From Alectoria sarmentosa (lineage: Eukaryota; Ascomycota; Lecanoromycetes; Lecanorales; Parmeliaceae): 64,000 bases of DNA. The translations under genes and the position numbers were made by a program. Of this stretch, positions 55,911-64,000 are shown piece after piece (position 1 is the first letter of the stretch; each line of letters begins with the position of its first letter). The DNA is taken from positions 1 through 64,000 of the forward strand of contig WOGZ01000130.1 in assembly GCA_009733775.1 (NCBI GenBank). The letters run 5' to 3'. Under the pieces are notes generated by a model. That model saw only the letters and a program-made list of their open reading frames with translations, did no database searches and was not told the DNA's origin.

Positions 55911-57535
55911 TGGATGGTCTCTTAATCACTGGAAGCGATGCTGAGGAAGGGGGTGATGAGAGCGAAAAGGCCACCACATCGTGGGGACTTGGGGGATTGG
56001 TCATCTTACTCTGTCAATTGAGAATAAACGGGCAGAATACAATCTGGCTCAGTAGTTTCGCAGCATGCCAGAGCTGCGGTCTAAAACGAGATTTAGTGTC
56101 AAAACTCTGATTGAAAATGTGTCCCTACCTCCATCAAATACCCTACCCTTATTGGAATCGTATGTGCCTTGCCAGAAAGTAATCCGTCAAGCCGAGTAGC
56201 GGTTCTGCCTCGTCTGTGTTTTATCTCCCACACCGCATTCATACTTGCGCCTTCCTACGTACAACGCTGGCGTAATAGCATTAGATATAACGCAGAGCGA
56301 TCTTCATTACTTCCATGTCGCGCCTCACACTGTCGCCGCTTTTCCTAGCTGTCGCTTTCGCCGGGCGGTGTGGGCTCTTACGGATGCAGGTATGTGCTCT
56401 CCATATTTGCTAGTGTCAACAACTAACGTAGCCTGAAATAGCTGTTGTAAGCTTAGGATGAGATGAGAATAATGTTGAGATATATGGGCCTTGTGAGAAA
56501 CAGCATCACGATATTACATCAATCACAAAGGAACTGCTAGCAGTAGCAGTGAATAATGGCTCTCAACAATAGCTTACCAGCGTACGGGTCCTTAGCAGCT
56601 GTGGAGATGGTATTGATGTACTCGTAGCATGCTTGATTCAGATGATGTGGCATTCCTAGGTCTCTTTCTATAGGAGCCGTTTTTTGGCATAGACCATGCC
56701 ACTCCTGCATAGAGATGCGGGGTCCGTATCGCGGGTATCTTTTTTTAAGTTCGAGTGCCACCTGCTGGTTTCTTCAATAGATAAAAATATTCCTGAAATT
56801 ACTCTGGTTTCACGGATAGTAACCTGAAGGCAAATCTAGCCATGATACTGTCGCAAGTGACCTTGAGAAACACCACTTTCCCCTTTCTGGTATTTCTTGT
56901 ATGAATTCTGTTGGACATGTTCCTGATGCTGGAGAATATGTAGACAAACAGGGTAATGTTTGAATCACGGCTTGAGAATTGTCCTTACTTTCGTTTCTAG
57001 ATCGCTGGTGGCATGGAACACCTGATATGATAGGCTCAGCTCATGCATGAAGCCCAGACCTACTGGCCTGCAGCGTCTCGTCCGCCAAGTTCTAAAGATA
57101 CAAACAGCACAACTACGGCGTGATCTCAAACCTTACAACTACCATCCCATAGTCCGAGAAAATGGAAACTCAAGTGCACTCAAGATGCTTTTGCTCACAC
57201 ATTTTCGGTCGTTCTCAGGAAAAACATAACAAATTTCTTCGCTCTTTCACGTAGTTATTGACGACATTAAAAATAAGAAATGTAAAGACGATAAGTACTC
57301 GTGCGGCAGATAAGTCGAGGCCCTTGGCAGTCTAGCCGCAAGGAGCTAGCTTCTGACCAAAGGATGCAGATCGGGGGGGAAATGAGCTGTTTTCATTGGT
57401 GGATACTCCCGCACCGGACTGCCAAGGGTCTAGACTTTTCGGTCACAAAAGTAGAAAGAAGAAGAAAAAAGCTCACTCGAGCAAAAATTGGTCAAAAAAC
57501 AGTTATATAACACAATAGTAGAAAAAAAAGAAATA
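55911..57535. other. no firm gene; possible minus-strand exons 56540-56950
   Basis: On the minus strand, a frame starting after a CAG acceptor at about 56762 reads LELKKRYPRYGPRISMQEWHG-like, protein-quality sequence for 60 codons to a GTAAGC donor at about 56575. Another piece (about 56830-56940) reads EHVQQNSYKKYQKG. They could be exons of a small minus-strand gene, but start, end and family are unknown. Confidence 0.35.
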
Positions 57536-57674
57536 CCTTCGATAGCTCAGTTGGAAGAGCACGAGACGTAAGTTATTGCCTGTCTTTGATGTGAGATTTT
57601 AATTAAATTTGAAATAGTGTAATTGTGCTAGTTAGTTTATCTCGGGGTCGCCGGTTCGATCCCGGCTCGAAGGA
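57536..57674 (+). tRNA. tRNA-Tyr-like gene (GTA) with ~67-nt intron, apparently lacking U33
   Basis: Acceptor stem CCTTCGA/TCGAAGG with discriminator A, D-arm GCTC-AGTTGGAA-GAGC, anticodon stem CGAGA/TCTCG and T-arm GCCGG-TTCGATC-CCGGC all pair. Internal promoter boxes are good (TAGCTCAGTTGG and GGTTCGATCC). The acceptor stem matches fungal tRNA-Tyr, which normally carries an intron one base after anticodon GTA. After CGAGA the sequence is C-G-T-A-A, whereas a functional loop needs C-T-G-T-A: the universally conserved T33 is missing. The intron (about 67 nt) is longer than usual for this tRNA. It may be a pseudogene or have an unusual splice arrangement. Confidence 0.72.
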
Positions 57675-57675
57675 A

Positions 57676-57683
57676 TTTTTTTT
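57676..57683 (+). terminator. RNA polymerase III T-run terminator
   Basis: Eight Ts follow two bases after the tRNA 3' end, with a second T run shortly after. Standard Pol III stop. Confidence 0.8.
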
Positions 57684-59009
57684 CTTTTTTTCCTTCCCCC
57701 CCTACTTCTTGATTAGTTTAATCGATGGTCTGGTAGATGCACACGGGGGCTTCGCGCATAGCGGATACCACAAGATCGTCTCTCGTGTCCTTGAGTATCA
57801 ACCGTACAGCCTGATGTGGACCTGGGTAGATGGAACGACGTCCGGCGAGTACCCCTGGGTTGAGAGGAATCTCCCCATCGGTGCCTCGCTGGGCCAGCTC
57901 TCCAAGTCTTCCAGCGAACTTGTGCCTGTCTGCCCGCTCCATCTACCATCACTGCAGAGACTTAGACGAAAGAGATTATATGATGCAATACTTGGTACGA
58001 TAACACAAGTGGATCATAATCATATTCAAATACTACTTGCGAAGTCTACATGGGCCTCCAGACGGACCAACAAAAAAGATCCACTCTGATATCAACCTTT
58101 ACATCTTAGTCAGGCAGACCCTAGTCACGCTTTAGCAGCACCGATCCCTCAGTCAGAAGGTACCAATCATACATAGATTCAACGCCATGAAGGCCTAATG
58201 CCAAAGGATGCTCTGCCGCACTTGGACCTTGTACATTTTGGTATTCCAATGGGGAACGCCCAAATCCTTTGGAGTAGACTCAAAGCAGCTGCTTCGGCCT
58301 TTCAATGCCCTTCCATCTATGAATAGCACCGCCAGAATGGCCATCCATACGGCTTCTGGCTCTCCCATGTCCCAACCTCTCCCTTCTCACCACCTCAATT
58401 CCATCGTATCTGCCCCTCCAGTACTGCCAGCCTGGTCTCAAGATCGCAAGCGTCAAACTCTTCTGGTGCCAATTCACGAGGTCATTTCCGTATCAGCATG
58501 TGAGATATTCTTACCTTTGCGACGTGCATTCGCGTCGGCAACATCATCGCTTCCGATATTTCCATTGCCAGTATTCCTACTACAATCCACGTTTCTCTTT
58601 TCAGTCGTGGCATATCTAATACCCTTGATTGGAAGGATGGTAGGCGAGAGTGTGGTGTTCCACCAGGCATATATGCGTTGGCAGCTTGGTTTACCATTGT
58701 TGGGCTTTCTTGCGTGAGAATCTTTTTATATCGGAGGGTGTTTGGATGGGCTGGGGGAATTGCTGATCCGTACTACGTGGAGTTGTGAATTTTTTCGGAT
58801 TTATGGGTAGCGGGGTGGGTTGCTAGCAGGAGTCCACTCGCGGGCGGTCAGGATGAATGGGGCAAAGTCTGATGAGTCTTCCTTGGGGACATGCATCGAT
58901 TTTACCGGGAGAATGACAGATTGAAACTCCCCATCGGGTGCGAAACAAAGCTATTACAATAAAAAGAAGCACGAATACGAAGCCAAAAAAGTTCCAACTT
59001 TTGATACGG
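57684..59009. other. no gene recognised
   Basis: Frames at 57625-58089 and 58208-58717 are open but lack motifs. The latter has a hydrophobic end (LPLLGFLA) and could hold a degraded membrane-protein fragment. Confidence 0.4.
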
Positions 59010-59460
59010 TGCATCCTACTCGGCGGATTCCTGTCACTATTCAATAAGTCTCCTCGCGTCAATTTCTCGCAGCACTCTGGGCCATCTTGGTAAAAGCGAC
59101 CCTTTACATCTCAATCAACGCCGTCCTTCCCCTCCTCGTCCATCAGATCTTCAAATGACACCTCACAGGCGTCGGTCTCCTCTTCCTAGCTCTCATCGTT
59201 CTCACCTTCGTCGCTCCACTGGTTGGCCGGCTTACAGACAAACACGGCGCTAGATATTTGACCGTCGCTGGCTTCCTCCTCATTCTCCCACGCTTCGTTC
59301 TCCTCCGTTTCCTCACCTACCCATTTATACAGTATATTACTATCTCATGCTTTCTCCTGGTTTCAATTGGTGTCGCTGTGACTTTGTCCTCTACTACTTT
59401 GTTCGCGGAGGTCAAATATCTGGCTTAGCCGGAAGAGATTACCAAGACCACAAATTTTAT
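59010..59460 (+). pseudogene. C-terminal half of an MFS transporter with two nonsense codons
   Basis: One frame reads LWAILVKATLYISINAVLPL, then TGA (59156-59158), then LTGVGLLFLALIVLTFVAPLVGRLTD with GARYL (the classic MFS loop motif G-x3-D/GRxTD), two further hydrophobic spans, and TTLFAEVKYLA before TAG (59426-59428). Just upstream, SLFNKSPRV resembles the central cytoplasmic loop of DHA1/VMAT-like fungal transporters. So spans seven to about eleven remain, interrupted by at least one internal stop. The N-terminal half is not readable upstream. The TGA sits where a Trp codon is usual, a single G-to-A change. Confidence 0.68.
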
Positions 59461-60134
59461 GGGGAAAAGGGTGCGCATGAATAAGACTATGGGCTGCTCA
59501 ATAGTGGTCCAATAGTGGTCCGACTACTTGCACCATGATGGGGTCGATTCGGTCCAGACATGCAAATTTGAGGGCTAGGTGGGAAGACTATGACTTGAAA
59601 GCTGAGAGTAAAAGGGTCTGTTTTAGAGGAGCCGACGTTGACGTGGATGGGAGGGTCTGACACCAAGTCAGGCGTAGAGAGAAAGGGGGTGGGGGACCTG
59701 TGGGGACGAATGGGGGTGATACTTTGTAGGATGATTTGGGAGTGTGACAGTGGATGTGTCATAAGGATGGGCTAATTTAGGACGCTGAGAGAGCAAACAT
59801 TCGATTCCCTTGTCCCAAAGATGACGGATTTGGAAATCGCAATCTGTCCTTTCAGAGAGAAGATAGTTTCCCCTTTGCAAGTCAGCAACACTTGGCATTC
59901 CCTTTGAGAAGGAAAACTAGGGATGTTTCAAACGCTGACAAGTGCGAGACTCGCGTCGCCTCGTATGGTATACTGTGAAATGAGGCTGAAAGTCAGGAAG
60001 AGAGATATTGAACGCGCAAGCCGGGTTCTAATGTATGAGACAATTCTATCTAAGATACATGTTCGCCAAAAAGAGACTAATGAGAGGGCCAGCTCTCAGA
60101 TTCTCCTCCGCCAATGAGGAGCCCACACGATAGA
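59461..60134. other. intergenic, nothing recognised
   Basis: G/T-rich around 59560-59760; no convincing frame. Confidence 0.5.
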
Positions 60135-60884
60135 TTAGCAAGCAAAAGTGCACGCGAAATAGACCACACCATTTGGCGCGCTCCCAGCAGGGGCACAATT
60201 ATTCCCACCACCGAGTCCTGGGGTGGGGTCAAACATCGCTTGTGGTATGGTTGTGTCATTCAAAGGGGCGCTTGGGTCGTGTGGTGGTACGACCCATCTC
60301 AAATTCGCCACGGAATAGGCGGGATTTTCGGAAGACAGCATGGCCCACAGCTGGAGGGGTGATCCACCCATGGCTATGGAAGGCTGCGTTTGGGCATTCG
60401 CGTTTGAGCTGGTTCCATCAAGTGGCCGGACTGTTGTCGGGTCCATGTTGCCCATGGCATTGTTCTTGCTGTCTCGAGCCCAGAGCTGGTAATCTGCGCT
60501 ACCGTCGTTGTCGCTGCGTTGCACGACACATACTGAGCAGGTACCTCCGACGTATGGCTTGCTGGGGGGAGGCCGGCTGAGTGGTGACGTCCAACAGCTG
60601 TTTTGGGTGGGTGTGGTGGATGGACTGTAGTTTATGATGCTATTGTCCGGCATAACACCGTCTGGACTGAGGGGGAGGGGAGTCCTGAGATTCCGTGTCA
60701 GTTGGGGGAAGGAGGGTGAGGGAATTGGCGACTCTTACCCTGCTGGGGGCGGATCGGGCGCTCGGACTGGTGGATTTATTTTGGAATGAAGAGGGCCGTA
60801 GATGCCAGTATCGGAACCACCCATAGGGTTTGCGGTAATCTCGAACGATGCAAGAAGGGGGATAAGTAGGTAGTAGATTTTCAT
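60135..60884 (-). CDS. small secreted cysteine-containing protein (231 aa)
   Basis: Exons 60884-60739 and 60684-60135 join across a 54-nt intron (GTAAGA donor, CTGAC branch site, TCAG acceptor) with frame preserved. The start MKIYYLLIPLLASFEITANP is a clean signal peptide, cleaved after about residue 18-20. The mature protein is Pro-, Asn- and Ser-rich, with a central GGTCSVC pair and six cysteines in total (NSC, GTC, SVC, NNC, and the terminal FAC-TFAC), an even number compatible with three disulfides. NSCW and a C-terminal CTFAC end suggest a compact fold. No known domain; an effector-like or cell-wall-associated role is inference. An upstream in-frame ATG (60974) is disfavoured because it would bury the signal peptide. 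Confidence 0.68.
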
Positions 60885-62511
60885 GATGATAGTTGTCAAC
60901 GAGAGCTTGGATTGAGACTTGGTATTCGTGATTGCTGTGGAAGGAAGATAGGAAGCCAAGTGGGAGCCAAGCACTACTTATACTCTTACAGGATGTCTGC
61001 CTGTCCGTACCATTTGTGAGCCACTTGGAACCGGAGGAGCGAAACGAATGATCAGACAGGCAGCTTGGCACTGAGAAAAGCGAAACGAGGAGGTCGGTGT
61101 GATACCCGCAGGTTGGCAAGCAAATGAGTGGTTCCCATCATCTTATCAACGCAAGATGTTGTATCATGTCTTTATTCTACTGGTGGCAAGGGTCTAAACT
61201 TGAACTCAGCGCTTGAAACATTTCGAATCCAGGATGAAACGCAGCGAATGGAAACTTCTGTTGCTTAACGAACGGCAGGCATGGTATCAGCCTTATAAGC
61301 TGAAACCCTGCCCAAACACTATCTCGAGAAATCCAGTAAACGCTTATCTTGCCACTGGATCGCGGATACGATGGGCGCAGCGCGTTGTCGCCGAGTCCAA
61401 CTGAACCACGAAGCCGCGCGCGTTGCATTCGTCAAAATTGGTTCTGAACAGCGGGTTGGCTGCACCTATCCGCCAACTGCCCGGGTGGAGCATGTAGTCG
61501 TCCTAATTGGAGTTGGAATCAGGCTTTCGTCAATCATTCTTACCTATAGCCAAACGATTGGTTGGAGATTAATGGAGCGAGGCTCTATGCGGCGATTTCG
61601 TACATGCTGGGCAGGCTCGAGGGTAGCGATTCCGGTTCGAGAGCCACGTCGGAGATGGCAACATTTTCGCCATTTTTGCAGCCAAGGGGCCTTCCACGAC
61701 ACACCTCAATAGATGAGACGACAAAGGAGGCGCTTCATCAATAGCGCGTCCTTGCCGACCAAGATGAAGAGGTCTCTAATGTGTACTAGAAAGGAATGAC
61801 GACTCGATGGTGGTCGTCGAGGGTAATGTTGGGTACACAGATGTGCAAGCCAATGCCTCCGCCTCTTCCGTGCTGTTTATCGCTTTCCAGTGTCTCAAAA
61901 CCAAATCCTTACTTAGCAAAATTCTTGGTGAATAGACCGCAACACATCTATGAGGCAAGAAATCTTCATCTTGGCGTGATACGAAAAGCCTGGGTATATT
62001 CTGGTACGCTGACAGATTCAATCTAACTCCTTTTGGCCTTAGCTATGTCGATCTGCTTGTAGGAACGCGGGGTGGCGGGCCAACGTTGTCAGTCTTACTG
62101 TGAAGCGCCGTCTCATCTAAGAGCTATAGCGGCCTCGGTCTTCTTCGTCTTCTACTTTATATTGTACAAACGGTGTTCTCACGATGACACGATCCATATG
62201 TCACTGTCTTGAGAACATTAAGCGCAAAGTGTGAGTTTGACTGCGCTTACGTTGAATGACGAACCTCAAGAGGCTCAAAACTATGTGGAAGAAACTTACT
62301 TGGTTTTCCGTTTTGGCCTTCGGGTGAGGTAAGGCTGCGTGGATCAAACAGTGCTGATCATTAGAATGCGCTCGATCAGAAGATCATGGGCCACACTAGC
62401 TAAGTTGGGGAATAATAATGGTAATAATACATGATTTCTTGCGCTATCTATTTTGGCCGCTCCTTCCTGACTATGCTACGCTCTTAGCCCTAATTCCCTA
62501 CTTCTTGCTCC
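60885..62511. other. 1.6-kb region without a convincing gene
   Basis: Short frames at 61213-61404, 61371-61712 and 61776-62026 have no motifs. Nothing repeat-like is seen. Confidence 0.45.
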
Positions 62512-63784
62512 TCACTGAAACCCAAACTCTTTGCGTCGCGACGAAGGTGGTGTCCATACCACCGTCTCCAGATTCATGGTTGAGTCTTGCGCTTTTCCTT
62601 GCAAGACTCTTTCCGCCTGATTCTCCAGCGGCCAGCCGATCTCCTTCGCCTTGGATGGCATCTCATACTCGTGGGAAGGGACGCTACGCTTGCCTGAAGT
62701 CCACTCCGAAATGGCACTGATGAGCCACTTTGGTTTGAGCTTTTCGAAGACGGGTTTCGTGACCGGGAGACAGGCATTGACCACACCAAGAGATGATTCG
62801 AGGCAGGTTAAAAGTGCGGTCAGCGCGTACTGACCCGCGGCGTTCTGGGCGGTGATGTGGGTAATCACTTCGATCCGGACGAGGGTGATGATGCAAATGC
62901 TGTGGTGGTCGTCAGTAACTCGACGATTAGGTGGTACCTTGAGCTGAGAGAAGAGAAATAGTGGTAGTAAAGTTTCCCTTACGCTATACCCATAGAAAAC
63001 ATGCCGCTTAAAGCGACCTTTCTTCCGGTCGGCACCTGAAGCCTCCATAAACTGGGCATTGGTAATGCGACGGTTGCGATGTCCATGAAAAGGTTAAAGA
63101 CTCCAATGAAAAGATCCAAGGACTTCTGGTCTCCACATGTCCCGTGGATGGACTGATCCCAGTTGCGAGCGAAAGGTCTGCATATCAGACAGCATGCCAG
63201 CACTGTTGCTGTGAAGTAAATTATATTGACAGAGAGAAATGCATAGCATGCGATGCGAAATGGTCTTGTGTAGAAGATCCGAATGTACAAAAAGATGACG
63301 GAGGCACGAATGAGGGTCACGGCGGTGATCCAGAGAAGTTGGCCGACAAGCAGAGCCTACATGGGGTCTCACTTAGTTCCAAGCTGCGAGGTGTACATGA
63401 ACACCACGGACCTTGAAACGAATGACGACAATGTCGGAATCTCCCGCAATACTCGTCGAAAAGAAGCCCTAGTAGACATATGCTGAATAGTTTGTCAGGA
63501 GTATGATGCATTGAGTGCAAGGAAATAGGCATACAATACACCGAGAAGACGGTCGAGGTTAGCGTGAAGATCTGATGTCAGGTTAGCTTGTTGTATGAGT
63601 TACCTGAAATTTGCGTGTATACTAGGCCTCCGACGCAGAGGTAGTCGTTCAATTCAAGTCTGACTTTTTTTACCGTGCGAGCCCATAGTCGGAAGATGAC
63701 AAATATGAGCGCAAGGAAAGCAAAAATGGATATGACGGAGACTTGCATGGTTGTAGACGAGTCGCAAAGAGGACAGTCTGCCAT
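62512..63784 (-). CDS. rhodopsin-domain (Fung_rhodopsin, PTH11-like group) integral membrane protein
   Basis: Proposed exons 63784-63623, 63571-63542, 63468-63412, 63356-62983 and 62899-62512 give 336 aa in one frame; introns are 51-84 nt. Exon 1 holds the first membrane span and LNDYLCVGGL, the 'DDxL' start of span two. Exons 2 and 3 are short (10 and 19 codons) and uncertain; STSIAGDSDIVV supports them. Exon 4 contains LIRASVIFLYIRIF (third span, conserved Arg), NWDQSIHGTCGDQKSLD and MDIATVALPMPSLWRLQ, the family's best signature. Exon 5 adds ICIITLVRIEVIT and LESSLGVVNACLPV, then a cytoplasmic tail. The family has seven spans and uncertain function; some members (PTH11) act in surface sensing. 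One acceptor alternative leaves a TAG in frame, so gene integrity should be verified. Confidence 0.75.
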
Positions 63785-64000
63785 TGTGGTCTCTTGGGAT
63801 GTAAGAACTCAACTCGCAAGTCTGAGATGGTGATGGTGTTACCGCGAAAGAAGATTATGCTCTGTGGAAAGAAGATGAGAAAAGAGAAGAAGGAAGAAGC
63901 GAATAAAAGAGAGAGCTTCAAGCATGACGAGAGATGGATTCGTCGACTCGGCCACAATCCTATGGCTTTACTAAGCATCAGATTCTACAACTTGGAGATC
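63785..64000. other. upstream region of the rhodopsin-domain gene, window edge
   Basis: Purine-rich on the plus strand, i.e. pyrimidine-rich leader for the minus-strand gene. No other feature seen. Confidence 0.5.

Noticed and set aside
58208..58717. 169-codon plus-strand frame with a hydrophobic end
   Set aside because: Could be the missing MFS N-terminal half, but no MFS motif (loop 2-3 signature) is readable.
63430..63500. In-frame TAG making the rhodopsin-domain gene a pseudogene
   Set aside because: Using the CTACTAG as acceptor (intron 63469-63541) removes the stop and keeps frame, so an intact gene is the simpler reading.
1..64000. CRISPR array, rRNA genes or biosynthetic cluster
   Set aside because: No regularly spaced repeats, no rRNA-like sequence, and no polyketide, peptide or terpene synthase domains were seen.

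Overview
The window looks like a chromosomal segment of a filamentous ascomycete (Pezizomycotina). Genes are split by short introns (about 49-165 nt) with GT/GC..AG ends and CTAAC/CTGAC-like branch points. The families are typical of such fungi: SUR7/PalI, a 'Fung_rhodopsin' membrane protein, WSC-domain proteins, F-box proteins and an E-x-K protein of the DUF7924 type. Two AT-rich tracts carry transition-biased mutation resembling repeat-induced point mutation (RIP). I cannot name the species.

Layout. 0-5 kb: purine-rich low complexity, then a TcuA-like flavoprotein (minus strand) with a probable GC-AG intron. 5.1-7.3 kb: an AT-mutated non-autonomous LTR retroelement with a 5-bp target duplication. 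7.6-12.2 kb: a broken Zn2Cys6 factor, a small hypothetical gene and an F-box gene. 13-20.2 kb: SUR7/PalI protein, DUF7924-type protein and a C2HC zinc-finger protein. 21-23.2 kb: an AT-rich array holding an intact 477-bp miniature LTR element (TRIM) with TSD TTATA and an 11-nt Tf1-like self-priming signature. 23.8-28.7 kb: a decayed GT34 glycosyltransferase, a small secreted protein and a decayed hydrolase-like gene. 29.8-36.5 kb: a seven-exon gene for a secreted protein of about 2041 aa with a PQQ-type propeller followed by seven WSC domains.

39.7-45.6 kb: an MFS remnant, a hypothetical protein, a zeta-crystallin-like MDR oxidoreductase and an ArsH-type FMN reductase. 47.2-49.1 kb: two adjacent small genes that look like divergent tandem paralogues of an unrecognised family. 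50-56 kb: a small hypothetical gene, a methyltransferase broken by two opposite frameshifts and a second F-box gene. 57.5 kb: an intron-containing tRNA-Tyr-like gene that seems to lack U33. 59-64 kb: an MFS remnant with two nonsense codons, a small secreted Cys-containing protein and a five-exon rhodopsin-domain membrane protein.

The genes do not form an obvious biosynthetic cluster. The window mixes accessory genes (secreted, F-box, transport, arsenic-type reductase) with at least six decaying genes and two retroelements, as in a fast-evolving accessory region. Decay of the genes is mostly by single-base indels and nonsense changes; RIP-like transitions are concentrated in the two AT-rich tracts. 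All intron positions were set by eye from splice consensus, reading frame and family resemblance, with no transcript evidence.
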